Below are positions 20,879-29,301 of a DNA stretch of 64,000 nucleotides, piece by piece (position 1 is the first letter of the stretch; every line of letters starts with the position of its first letter). Position numbers and translations under genes: made by a program. The stretch spans positions 992,001 to 1,056,000 of the forward strand of contig NZ_JALKAC010000001.1 of NCBI RefSeq assembly GCF_024171645.1, in the 5' to 3' direction. Below the pieces are notes generated by a model. The model did not search any database and was not told where the DNA came from. It saw only the letters and a program-made list of their open reading frames with translations. This DNA comes from Flavobacterium sp. HSC-32F16. Lineage in GTDB: Bacteria; Bacteroidota; Bacteroidia; Flavobacteriales; Flavobacteriaceae.

Positions 20879-21019
20879 TAAATGTTTATTACAATGTATG
20901 ATGGTAAATAAATATTAAAAAAGCACCTCAGTAATAAAGACACAACAAACAGTAATTTGGAAACACTCACTACTTTTTATTTTATGAATTTTGCAACATA
21001 ACAAAAAAGATATACAGCA

Positions 21020-21925
21020 ATGCAAAGAGTTAGCTTTAAAAACAGAACTTGGGATGTAGCAGGACATTTATATTTTCCTGAAAATTTTGATGAAACTAAA
21101 CAATACCCTGCTATTGTTTGCGTTCATCCGGGCAGCAGTGTGAAAGAACAGACGGCAGGCCTATATGCCAGTCAACTTGCTAAAAATGGATTTATAACTT
21201 TAGCTTTCGATGCTTCTTTTCAAGGGGAAAGTGGTGGCGAACCGAGGTTTTTGGAAGACCCTACAACAAGAGTTGAAGATATTCGTTGTGCCATAGATTA
21301 TATTACAACATTATCTTTTGTCGACAACGAGAGAATTGGTGCAATGGGCGTTTGCGCAGGTGGTGGTTACGCTGCTAATGCTGCTATTTCAGAAAAAAGA
21401 ATTAAGGCAATAGGAACAGTAATAGGAACCAATACAAGCAGAGCCTTTCGCGAAGCTAATCCAATAGAAATACTTAATGCTGTTGCTCAACAACGAACTG
21501 CCGAAGCTAACGGAGCTGAGAAACTCATTAATAATTGGATACCCAATTCAACAGAAGAAGCTCAGCTATTAGGTTTACACGAAATGGATTTACTCGAAGC
21601 TATCGATTACTACAGAACCCCTCGCGGACAACATCCTAATTCCTGCAATAAATTGCTTTTTACAAGTATGAGTAATTTGATTATGTTCGATGCTTTTCAT
21701 TTGGCAGAATATTTTCTTACACAACCTTTATTGGTAATTATTGGAGACAAAGTAGGCGGTTTTGGTTCTTACAGAGATGGTTTTGATTTGTATAATAAAG
21801 CAGCCTCCACCAATAAAAAAATACACATTGTACAAGGTGCAAGTCACTACGATTTGTATGATCAACCCCAAGCTACACAGAACGCATTAGAACAATTAGT
21901 GCCTTTTTTTCAAGAGAATTTGTAG
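21020..21925 (+). CDS. Alpha/beta hydrolase with cysteine nucleophile (dienelactone hydrolase-like)
   Basis: This 301-residue cytosolic hydrolase has the core motif VCVHPGSS (oxyanion region, about 33-40), 'AFDASFQGESGG' (about 62-73) and a nucleophile elbow GVCAGG (C112) where most family members have serine. The catalytic acid and histidine are likely near 'IIGDK' and 'GASHYDLYD' at the end. Cysteine at this site is known for dienelactone hydrolases. It starts a cargo block with the broken DUF4345-like gene and an AraC regulator. Confidence 0.8.
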   Translation: MQRVSFKNRTWDVAGHLYFPENFDETKQYPAIVCVHPGSSVKEQTAGLYASQLAKNGFITLAFDASFQGESGGEPRFLEDPTTRVEDIRCAIDYITTLSFVDNERIGAMGVCAGGGYAANAAISEKRIKAIGTVIGTNTSRAFREANPIEILNAVAQQRTAEANGAEKLINNWIPNSTEEAQLLGLHEMDLLEAIDYYRTPRGQHPNSCNKLLFTSMSNLIMFDAFHLAEYFLTQPLLVIIGDKVGGFGSYRDGFDLYNKAASTNKKIHIVQGASHYDLYDQPQATQNALEQLVPFFQENL

Positions 21926-21992
21926 AAAATGTTACCGCATTATCAACTGACGGCCAGAAAATAAATATTATCTTTAGCTATTCTGATTTGCT

Positions 21993-22349
21993 ATGAATTT
22001 AGTTTTAAAAATATTAGGTATTTTTCTTTTTATTGCAGGTTTTCTACTTACATTAAAACCAGACTTACTAGGTAAATTTCCTGTATCCATTGATTCTTAC
22101 CAAATGATTGAGAAGCGTGTAAGATGGGGATTGCTTGTTGGTCTGGGGTTATTCCTTACTTTCTATAACAATTGAAATTCCTGGGGTTTAAGCATCACGG
22201 CATTACTCTTTGCTGTTACGTTAGGCATCATCATTTCCAGATTAACGGGTTTTGTAAAACATGGATTTTTTATACAACAATTATGGTGGTTGCTTATAGA
22301 ATTTTTTGCTTTATTGCTTTTCGGATTTTTGTATTGGAAACAGAAATGA
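21993..22349 (+). pseudogene. DUF4345-like membrane protein gene broken by in-frame TGA
   Basis: The frame from ATG 21993 codes for 60 residues with two hydrophobic helices and then meets TGA at 22173-22175. The same frame continues without further stops for 57 codons ('NSWGLSITALLFAVTLGII...', ending FLYWKQK) to a second TGA at 22347. Together these make a four-helix protein of about 118 residues typical of DUF4345 and similar small membrane proteins. A tryptophan codon TGG changed to TGA ('YNN-W-NSWG') is the simplest explanation. Stop readthrough or sequencing error is also possible. Confidence 0.65.
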
Positions 22350-22386
22350 TTAAAACCATTGGTCAAATAATTTATAAAATTTAATT

Positions 22387-23298
22387 ATGCAAGTCATTCA
22401 GTCGCTTTCAGAGTTTCATCGTTTATTATCCATACCACCGCCATTGCATCCTTTGGTAAGCGTGGTTCAGGTATCAGAATTACACGCTATAGCTTCTGAT
22501 GTTTGGAAAAAATTCAGTACAAATTTTTATACCATTTCACTAAAAAAGAATATCCAGTCTAAAGTTAAATATGGTCAACATTATTATGATTTTGATAGTG
22601 GAACAATGACTTTTATTGCCCCAAAACAAGTTCAGTCCATCGAAGTAGAAAGTACAAACGAATTTAACGAAATATCTGGAAGTGGTTATGCACTAATGTT
22701 TCATCCCGATTTTTTGGCAAAGCATCCATTAGCTGTTAACATTAAAAATTACAATTTCTTTTCTTATTCTTTAAGTGAAGCCTTGCATCTTTCAGAAAAA
22801 GAAGAAAGTAATGTAATCGCTATTTTTAAAAAAATTGAAGAAGAATACCAACATATTGACCACCATACGCAAGGTGTTATTTTGTCTCAGATTGATTTGT
22901 TATTAAATTACAGCAACCGTTTTTACGGCAGACAATTTATAACCCGAAAAGCAGTAAATGATAACTTGCTCATAAAAGTTGAGCATTTTATTGCCGACTA
23001 TTTCAATAGTGAAAAGCCGTTGCAACAAGGTATTCTAACTGTAGAATATTTAGCAAGTCAACTCAATTTGTCCGCAAATTATTTGAGTGATACCTTACGT
23101 TCGCTCACTGGACAAAGTGCGCAACAGCATATTCACGAACAATTGATTGCAAAAGCAAAAGAGTATCTCACCATATCAACTTTAACAGTTTCGGAGATTG
23201 CTTCTAACTTAGGGTTTGAACGCTCTCAATCTTTCAATAAACTATTCAAAAACAAAACTGAAATGTCACCGCTGGAATTCCGACAGTCTTTTAATTAA
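22387..23298 (+). CDS. AraC-family transcriptional regulator
   Basis: The 303-residue protein has an N-terminal cupin-like ligand domain (residues 20-150, 'FIAPKQVQSIEVES', 'GYALMFHPDFLAKHPL', 'FSYSLSEALHLSEKE') and a C-terminal double HTH (about 200-300: 'LASQLNLSANYLSDTLRSLTGQSAQQHI', 'SEIASNLGFERSQSFNKLFKNKTEMSPLEFR'). It belongs to the same subfamily as the two AraC genes at 62.5 and 63.4 kb. It probably controls the hydrolase and DUF4345-like genes upstream. Its stop is only 5 bases from the convergent mobB end. Confidence 0.88.
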   Translation: MQVIQSLSEFHRLLSIPPPLHPLVSVVQVSELHAIASDVWKKFSTNFYTISLKKNIQSKVKYGQHYYDFDSGTMTFIAPKQVQSIEVESTNEFNEISGSGYALMFHPDFLAKHPLAVNIKNYNFFSYSLSEALHLSEKEESNVIAIFKKIEEEYQHIDHHTQGVILSQIDLLLNYSNRFYGRQFITRKAVNDNLLIKVEHFIADYFNSEKPLQQGILTVEYLASQLNLSANYLSDTLRSLTGQSAQQHIHEQLIAKAKEYLTISTLTVSEIASNLGFERSQSFNKLFKNKTEMSPLEFRQSFN

Positions 23299-23303
23299 TA
23301 TAA

Positions 23304-24584
23304 TTATCTCGAACTCTTTCTATGCTTTTTTCTCATCTTGTTAGCAAAATCCTGTTCCTGGTAATCTTCGCCCTGTGCTTCGGGCAATAAACATCCCAAC
23401 GCTTCAATCAAACCGCCTTCGTGTTTGTCTGTAGTTAAGAAGTCGAACAAATGATGAGGTTCTTCCGCAGGAAGATCTGCATCATTCGGTCTTGACATTT
23501 TAGATTGTAGTTCGACCGGTTCTTTAATGTTGGGGTTGATATTATTATTCCAACAATCATTAAAGATATTGGCAGAAAGCTCTTTCCCTAATCGTGAACC
23601 GTTCAACACTGTTTTAGAATTATGGTCTATAAAGGTGATTCCGTAAACACGTCCTGTGTCATTTCTGCGCAACACTACGTTAATGCCTTGTTCGCCTAAC
23701 ATTTTTTTAAAAGCCTGCTCATCACTAGTTGATTTTAGGGCAATGTTAACGGCAGCTTTAATGGTTGGCTTTGCGGGGTGGTCTTTTAAGGTCTCTTTGC
23801 ATCTCGCAAAATGTAATTCCAAAGTCGATAATCCGGCATTCTTACCGAATAAGGAAGCCTTCAACGGATGCCCGACCCTTTCGCCTTTATCATTTAACGC
23901 AATGTATAATAAACCCTCCTTCATCTTTCCCTGCAACTCGCCCTGCACTTTTTCGGTGGTGACATTGAACAGGGAAAGCAAGGCATTATATTCTCCCAAA
24001 GTTTGGTATTGATAATAATTCGGCAGGTGGCGCAATACTGAAGCCATCTGACTTTTGACATCACCTGAGCGATAATCTACCGGACGGAAAATCTTGTCGT
24101 TCTGTGTATGTTCTTTATCCGTTGCGGTTACGAGTCCATATTTCCTTTCCAGTTCACGGCACACGTTCATAGAGCGCATTTTCTCGAACTTGTCCGAAAT
24201 CTTTTTACCCTGTTCATCCACGCAAACCGATACAATATGAATATGGCTGCGGTTAATATCCGTGTGCTTGAACACCACAAAGGGCTGCTGTCCGTAACCC
24301 ATCTCCTGCATATATGCTTCTGCCATTTCCCTATACCTGTCATCACTTACCTTATCTTTCGGATCGGGATTGAGCGAGATATGTAACGTATGTTTCTCAG
24401 TATTGCGGTTGGCAATGAGATAAGGTGCAAAAGATTGGGCTAATTGAGCAGCGGAATAATGACCGCTGGTGGTTTCAATCATCCTATTACCAAACAAAAT
24501 CTGCCCTTTTTCATTCTCTACTTTGAGCTGATTGTAGGCTAATGCTCCGTATAAATTTTCGCTTCTTCCGATTTTAGCTATCAT
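23304..24584 (-). CDS. mobB: MobB relaxase (MOBP-type mobilization nuclease)
   Basis: The 426-residue protein begins with MIAKIGRSENLYGALAYN, the N-terminal relaxase motif carrying the likely catalytic tyrosine. The histidine motif FKHTDINRSHIHIVSV near residue 105-120 supplies the metal-binding histidines (HxDxxxxHxH). The C-terminal half is less conserved. It nicks one strand at oriT and leads it into the recipient. It follows mobA by 8 bases on the same strand. The probable nick region lies upstream of mobA. Confidence 0.92.
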   Translation of the reverse strand: MIAKIGRSENLYGALAYNQLKVENEKGQILFGNRMIETTSGHYSAAQLAQSFAPYLIANRNTEKHTLHISLNPDPKDKVSDDRYREMAEAYMQEMGYGQQPFVVFKHTDINRSHIHIVSVCVDEQGKKISDKFEKMRSMNVCRELERKYGLVTATDKEHTQNDKIFRPVDYRSGDVKSQMASVLRHLPNYYQYQTLGEYNALLSLFNVTTEKVQGELQGKMKEGLLYIALNDKGERVGHPLKASLFGKNAGLSTLELHFARCKETLKDHPAKPTIKAAVNIALKSTSDEQAFKKMLGEQGINVVLRRNDTGRVYGITFIDHNSKTVLNGSRLGKELSANIFNDCWNNNINPNIKEPVELQSKMSRPNDADLPAEEPHHLFDFLTTDKHEGGLIEALGCLLPEAQGEDYQEQDFANKMRKKHRKSSR

Positions 24585-24592
24585 TTCTAAGG

Positions 24593-25027
24593 TTATTTTT
24601 TGAGATATTTTTCTTCAAATTCTTCGGTTATCTGAATGATTTTTTGGCATAATACCGCCATCTCAGCGGTCTGTTTTTCCAATTTATAGAGAAAAGCTGC
24701 TGCCTTTTTCTCTGAAAAATGACGGTATAACAGCTTTACAATCTGATTATAATTCACGCCTACCAAGCGAAACTGACTATGAAAAGAAGTCAATCGCATA
24801 TAAAAATCAATTTTTCCCTTGTCTATTTTAACCGATTTCATCTCCTTGTTGAACAGCAGCGAAATGATAAACTTTGCCTTATTGGGCATTCTCGATGCTT
24901 CAAAAAGCGATAAAAGCTGGGCATTTTCAGCGTCCGTCAGGCGAAAAACATGGCGATGAATACTCGGATCACCTTTGGGTGTCCTGCCTCCCTTATTTCG
25001 TTTGTTGTTATTGTTTTCGTTCATCAC
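24593..25027 (-). CDS. mobA: MobA relaxosome accessory protein (ribbon-helix-helix)
   Basis: The 144-residue basic protein has an N-terminal ribbon-helix-helix region ('RHVFRLTDAENAQLLSLFEAS') and the GVNYNQIVK motif typical of MobC/MobA relaxosome proteins that bind oriT and aid strand opening. It is translated with mobB and lies directly beside the 767-base region with the long inverted repeat. Two ATGs at the start are equivalent. Confidence 0.9.
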   Translation of the reverse strand: MMNENNNNKRNKGGRTPKGDPSIHRHVFRLTDAENAQLLSLFEASRMPNKAKFIISLLFNKEMKSVKIDKGKIDFYMRLTSFHSQFRLVGVNYNQIVKLLYRHFSEKKAAAFLYKLEKQTAEMAVLCQKIIQITEEFEEKYLKK

Positions 25028-25090
25028 AAATCCATTTTAAATTTCCACACAAAACCCTGACTTCGGAAGGTGTTTTTCAGTCCCCGGCAG

Positions 25091-25146
25091 GGCAAGTTGT
25101 TTTGAGGCACTAACTCGGTTTAGAGTGCCTCAAAACACAACTTGCC
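25091..25146. other. Candidate oriT: long inverted repeat upstream of mobA
   Basis: Arm 1 (25091-25111) and arm 2 (25124-25146) are reverse complements over 21 bases, except for a two-base insertion in arm 2, around a 12-base loop. The structure lies 64 bases upstream of the mobA start, between mobA and traA, where Bacteroidetes ICEs carry oriT. I cannot point to the nick base. The alternative is a strong regulatory hairpin. Confidence 0.55.
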
Positions 25147-25163
25147 GTGTTCTGGTGAACACA

Positions 25164-25184
25164 AAAAACCGCCTTTACAGGCGG
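25164..25184 (-). terminator. Hairpin with U-tract on minus strand
   Basis: On the minus strand CCGCCT-GTAA-AGGCGG is followed by TTTTTTG, an intrinsic-terminator shape that would stop transcription entering the mobA side from traA-proximal DNA. A second small hairpin (AACGGC/GCCGTT, 25203-25219) lies next to it without a U-tract. Confidence 0.6.
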
Positions 25185-25487
25185 ATTAAAGTTAGCCGGG
25201 AAAACGGCCTTAAGCCGTTCTGCTTATTCTCCATTCTGTCAAGATCTCTATGCATAAATCGGTTAATAAAAATTCATCTTACAAAGTAAAACCTTGTTTA
25301 TAAAAGGATTGTAATGTCCTGAAGCACCAAAAACTTCCTTTGAGTGCCAAGCAATGCAACATGCATATAATGGAGCGAAAATGATTAGTCCTTTGTCTTT
25401 GAATGCTGGCAGGATGACAGTCAGCCCGTACTTCAGGACAAGTCGCTTGAGCACATTCAGGATTGCAAATCATACGGCTTTCCTTAT

Positions 25488-25519
25488 TGCAAGAATGCAA
25501 GAGTGCAACAATGCAGAAA
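25488..25519. repeat. Four tandem 8-base repeats (TGCAAGAR-like)
   Basis: TGCAAGAA, TGCAAGAG, TGCAACAA and TGCAGAAA follow one another without gaps. They lie in the gene-free mobA-traA interval, about 340 bases from the inverted repeat. Such arrays can be protein-binding iterons for relaxosome or partition-like proteins (TraA is a ParA homologue). Confidence 0.5.
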
Positions 25520-25562
25520 TATTTGAAAGCGTGACGGCTTTCTATCAGAATATATTGCCCTC

Positions 25563-25602
<40 letters not shown>

Positions 25603-25794
25603 CAGTATACAAGAAAGACGGCAATCCTGCCTGATCAGGTACCGGAATGAATGCAGCGATGCTGTATTGCAAAAAAGCAGGCAATCAGAAATTCCGGCAG
25701 GCAAACCTGACGGCTATCCTGCAAGAAAGACAGCACGAATTCAGTGTAGCCTGCAAAACTGCAACCCATGTTATAAACTTTAAATTTTTAAAAT

Positions 25795-26562
25795 ATGAAC
25801 ACAAAAAAGAAACCTCTGTATATCGCCTTTTCTTCTCAAAAAGGCGGTGTTGGCAAAAGTACATTTACAACGCTTGTGGCAAGTGTGCTGCACTATCGGT
25901 TGGGCTACAACATAGCGGTATTTGATGCGGATTTTCCACAGCACAGCCTTATGAAAATGAAGACAAGGGATTTAGGGATGGTAATGGAGAACGAAGCTTT
26001 GAAAAAGCTGGCGTATAAACAGTTCACTACTATCAACAAAAAAGCCTATTCCATTATGGCTTGTAAAGCAGATAGTGTATTGGAAGCCGCTCAGGAATTT
26101 ATAAGTGGTTCTACTATTGCGGTTGATGTTGTCTTTTTTGACCTGCCCGGAACCGTAAACACTCCCGGTATTCTAAAAGCACTGGCAGGAATGCACCACA
26201 TTTTTACGCCGATCACGGCAGACCGTGTGGTAATGGAAAGTACACTCATTTTTACACAGCTTTTGCAGGATGTGATTATGAAGAAAGGGGAAACTTCCAT
26301 AGAAACTATTAACCTGTTCTGGAACCAGGTCGATGGCAGGGAAAGCACACCCTTATACGGAGTGTATAACCAACTGATTGAAAAATTGGGTTTAAGCCTG
26401 ATGCGAAGCCAAATCAAGAACAGTACACGTTTTCGCAAAGAAAGTGAAGTGGACAGCAAGACCGTTTTTCGTTCCACCATAATACCTCCAGATGAACGCT
26501 TGATGAAAGCCTGCCACTTAGACCTGTTCATCGATGAATTTTTAAAAATTATTCAATTGTAG
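25795..26562 (+). CDS. traA: TraA, ParA-family ATPase
   Basis: The 255-residue protein has the deviant Walker A of ParA proteins (SSQKGGVGKSTF, residues 10-21), 'FDADFPQHS' (about 43-51) and 'VVFFDLPGTVNTPG' as Walker B. It opens the transfer operon of CTnDOT-type elements. It is probably involved in positioning or regulating transfer, perhaps with the tandem repeats upstream. The first gene of the operon starts 192 bases after the (TTGA)10 tract. Confidence 0.9.
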   Translation: MNTKKKPLYIAFSSQKGGVGKSTFTTLVASVLHYRLGYNIAVFDADFPQHSLMKMKTRDLGMVMENEALKKLAYKQFTTINKKAYSIMACKADSVLEAAQEFISGSTIAVDVVFFDLPGTVNTPGILKALAGMHHIFTPITADRVVMESTLIFTQLLQDVIMKKGETSIETINLFWNQVDGRESTPLYGVYNQLIEKLGLSLMRSQIKNSTRFRKESEVDSKTVFRSTIIPPDERLMKACHLDLFIDEFLKIIQL

Positions 26563-26566
26563 TTTT

Positions 26567-27004
26567 ATGGAGAGAGAAAATAAAAGAAAAACCACACCCG
26601 AAATTAATGAAGAGTTGATGATGGACCTGATGGTTGACGGAGTAAAAAAAGAAGGGATACAGTTTCCGCCTGAACCAATCAAAATACCGGAAAAGGAAGA
26701 TGTAAAACAGGAAGATTTTCTACCGGGCAAAACTTTACAAAGGGAAAAGAACCGAACAAAGAAAAGTCTTGACGGCAGTTATGGCAGCCATTTTTTGATA
26801 ACCCACTCCATGACCAAGCGCGGTGATAAGAGTATATACATCCGGCAGGAATACCACGAGCGTCTTTCCCGCATCGTACAGGTAATAGGCAAAGATCAGA
26901 TACCACTATATGCTTATCTTGACAATATTCTCGAACATCATTTTGAAGTATTTGAGAAAGCAATTACTGAAGATTTCAATGAGAAGTTTAAGCCCATTTT
27001 TTAA
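26567..27004 (+). CDS. TraB-like DUF3408 protein
   Basis: The 145-residue basic protein has a disordered N-terminus and a C-terminal DUF3408 domain ('SIYIRQEYHERLSRIVQVIGKDQIPLYAYLDNILEHHF') resembling ribbon-helix-helix ParB-like partners. It starts 5 bases after traA. A DNA-binding partner role for the ParA-type TraA is plausible but inferred. Confidence 0.85.
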   Translation: MERENKRKTTPEINEELMMDLMVDGVKKEGIQFPPEPIKIPEKEDVKQEDFLPGKTLQREKNRTKKSLDGSYGSHFLITHSMTKRGDKSIYIRQEYHERLSRIVQVIGKDQIPLYAYLDNILEHHFEVFEKAITEDFNEKFKPIF

Positions 27005-27015
27005 AATATATCATT

Positions 27016-27288
27016 ATGAAAAATTTATTTAAGAAAAAGAAACAGCCTGGTTATATCGGGAAATACAAAGACAATTTTTTACAGCCGACAGAATTTTTGG
27101 CTAGAAATGGCAAGACGGTCTATATCAGTGAGGATTTTCATAAAAAAATATCAAGTATTGTTTTTCTCCTCGGCGATGGAAAAATCACAATCTCCGATTA
27201 TCTGTACAATGTGCTGAAGCAGCATTTTCAGGATTTTGGAGAGGATATAAAAGTGCTGCATATTGAAAAACAAAAAACAATTCTTTGA
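27016..27288 (+). CDS. Short DUF3408 paralogue (TraC position)
   Basis: The 90-residue protein consists mostly of a DUF3408 domain ('TVYISEDFHKKISSIVFLLGDGKITISDYLYNVLKQHF'), a clear paralogue of the preceding protein. Its stop overlaps the traD start by 4 bases. Paired DUF3408 proteins after TraA are usual in these ICEs. Confidence 0.8.
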   Translation: MKNLFKKKKQPGYIGKYKDNFLQPTEFLARNGKTVYISEDFHKKISSIVFLLGDGKITISDYLYNVLKQHFQDFGEDIKVLHIEKQKTIL

Positions 27289-27923
27289 TTATGGAAACAG
27301 TAATTGTAATATGCCTGCTGATAGTCATCGCCTTGCTATTGCAGGATAAGATTGTAATTAAAAAAAGGGAAGCGCAAAAGCCGATGCAGGAGAAAGTTAA
27401 TCCAAACCTGCCCGATATTATAGGGCAGCCCAAGCCTGTGCGACGCCTTTCATTTCCAAAAAGTGCCAATGAAATCCAACTAGAGGAAACAGAGCTAAAT
27501 CCCGATAATTTAGACATTGAATACGACGAAAATGAAAACGTAGGTGTTCAAATTCCGCAGGAAGAGCTGGACGAAGTTTTCAGTAATATGCCTGATTTTG
27601 AACAGGAAGAAGAAGAATGGAACAGGTACGGAATATCCGCAGGTGAAGACAGTCTTGCCCAAGGGGTTACCTATGATGAACTAAGCTCAGTTGGGGCGTT
27701 ACTCCAAAAAGAAAATTTGGAGAAAACCCAAAAAGAAACAGCAATTGCGGTAGTTCAAAAAATACAGGGTACTGAATTATTCAGCCTGCTGGAAAATTCC
27801 ATTGAGGGTGCTTCTAGAAAAATAGCCATGCTGTTGGACAGCAGTCTCTCTGAAACTGATTCCGGTTCTTCCACTTTGCGGAAAAATGATTTGGATAATT
27901 TTGATATTGGGGAGTTTGTTTGA
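27285..27923 (+). CDS. TraD-like conjugal transfer protein
   Basis: The 212-residue protein has one N-terminal membrane helix (residues 2-20) and an acidic soluble remainder ('EYDENENVG', 'FEQEEEEWNRYG'). The C-terminal stretch 'DELSSVGALLQKENLEKTQKETAIAVVQKIQGTELFSLLE' is the conserved part of Bacteroidetes TraD. It is not related to F-plasmid TraD. Identity rests largely on its position between the DUF3408 genes and traE. Confidence 0.75.
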   Translation: MIMETVIVICLLIVIALLLQDKIVIKKREAQKPMQEKVNPNLPDIIGQPKPVRRLSFPKSANEIQLEETELNPDNLDIEYDENENVGVQIPQEELDEVFSNMPDFEQEEEEWNRYGISAGEDSLAQGVTYDELSSVGALLQKENLEKTQKETAIAVVQKIQGTELFSLLENSIEGASRKIAMLLDSSLSETDSGSSTLRKNDLDNFDIGEFV

Positions 27924-27968
27924 AAGGGCAATACTCCCCTTTATTGTTTAATAAAAACACAGGATGAC

Positions 27969-28784
27969 ATGGAAAGAGAACTGCCACTCATTAACATTGG
28001 AGGTACAGACTTTATAGTAGATATAACCAAGCTTGAACTCAGGGAAAAGGCTGACCCGACAAATACCATTACATTTGAAAATATGCGAGATACAGGCGAC
28101 GGCTATACTTTTGAGTACAACCTAAGAAATAAAAATCTTCCCAATGTTTTTGACCGTGAAAGTATCACAGTTAAGATTCCTGAATTTGTGGCAATTGATC
28201 CCGAAGGAATGGCTGCTCGATATAATTATCCATTAGAAGAGGTAAAGAGCAAATCTGATTTTGAGCTAATGGTAGATCAGAAGGCTTTTGATATGCGGGT
28301 AAATAAAGGAATACTTCCAACTGTTGATATCGCCGGACATACCTTTTATGTTGATATCCGAATGGATAAGCTTCGTCCTAAAGATGATTTCCTTTCCAAT
28401 GGTATTGTATTTTCTAATATAGATAGATACTACGATTTAGAAAAAAGAACCTACACCATTCCTTATAATCCCAAGACACACGAATTTCAGGAGCCTGACT
28501 ACTTAAATTTAAAAGAGCTTCCCAAAGATTTAATCGCTGTGAGATTTCCCTCTGAAAGATTGCTCGATAGAATTGGCTGGAACAGGAAATATGGATTTGA
28601 AATCACGCACGGTCTGGTAAGGAACGGTTTAAAATTACAGTTTGCTGCAAAGAATGTTCCGTGGGAAAAAACCTTTCTTGCTGATTTAATTAAAAGCAAC
28701 CTCAAAGCACAAAAGAAGCAGGAAAAGACTACTCAAAAAGAAACATCAATCCAGCCAAAACAAAATAAAGGCCGCAGAATCTAA
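27969..28784 (+). CDS. Unknown ICE protein with internal duplication
   Basis: This 271-residue soluble protein of unknown function contains a repeated unit: 'LPLINIGGTDFIVDITKLELRE' (residues 5-26) recurs as 'LPTVDIAGHTFYVDIRMDKLRP' (117-138), each followed by a strand-rich stretch. The C-terminus is basic and Q/K-rich. It sits between traD and traE and is followed by its own strong terminator, so it ends the traA-D transcript. It could be regulatory or an accessory to transfer. Confidence 0.75.
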   Translation: MERELPLINIGGTDFIVDITKLELREKADPTNTITFENMRDTGDGYTFEYNLRNKNLPNVFDRESITVKIPEFVAIDPEGMAARYNYPLEEVKSKSDFELMVDQKAFDMRVNKGILPTVDIAGHTFYVDIRMDKLRPKDDFLSNGIVFSNIDRYYDLEKRTYTIPYNPKTHEFQEPDYLNLKELPKDLIAVRFPSERLLDRIGWNRKYGFEITHGLVRNGLKLQFAAKNVPWEKTFLADLIKSNLKAQKKQEKTTQKETSIQPKQNKGRRI

Positions 28785-28805
28785 TTCTATAGCTATAAAC
28801 TTTTA

Positions 28806-28838
28806 AACGTCAAACATTTTATGTTTGACGTTTTTTTT
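28806..28838 (+). terminator. Strong intrinsic terminator before traE
   Basis: A 12-base perfect stem (AACGTCAAACAT and its complement) with a TTT loop is followed by eight T residues. It separates the traA-D transcript from traE-Q, so the pore genes need their own promoter in 28840-28984. Confidence 0.92.
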
Positions 28839-28984
28839 ATGCTTAAACACTAAGGATAATGCCAACCGTTGCCAAGTAATTCAAGTGAACGCCACTTTAC
28901 TATAACACCTTCTTTTCCATTAGACATTTGCCTTCGAAAGCCCGTAAGGTACGGGAAGTCAATAACAATCTAAAGTGTTTAATC

Positions 28985-29290
28985 ATGGAAAAACAAACAA
29001 AAAAAATCTTGCCTGGAGCGATAACAATGCTGACAGGTTTTAGTGCGATGGCTCAGGGAAACGGTACAGCGGGCATCACGGAAGCTACCCAGATGGTTAC
29101 TTCTTACTTCGACCCCGCAACACAGCTTATTTATGCCATCGGAGCGGTGGTAGGTCTAATTGGAGGGGTTAAGGTGTATAACAAATTCAGCAGCGGAGAT
29201 CCTGACACCAGCAAGACCGCGGCAAGCTGGTTTGGTGCCTGTATCTTCCTGATTGTAGCGGCTACCATCCTGCGTTCCTTCTTCCTTTAA
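28985..29290 (+). CDS. traE: TraE, DUF4134 membrane protein
   Basis: The 101-residue protein has a signal-like first helix ending MAQGNG and two further hydrophobic helices, as in VirB2/VirB3-like small pore proteins of Bacteroidetes ICEs (DUF4134). I choose ATG 28985 over the longer frame from 28928 because the encoded start MEKQTKK is conserved in form and the upstream part is not. A short hairpin CCCGT/ACGGG (28941-28955) lies in the leader. Confidence 0.85.
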   Translation: MEKQTKKILPGAITMLTGFSAMAQGNGTAGITEATQMVTSYFDPATQLIYAIGAVVGLIGGVKVYNKFSSGDPDTSKTAASWFGACIFLIVAATILRSFFL

Positions 29291-29301
29291 TCTTCTTCCT
29301 T

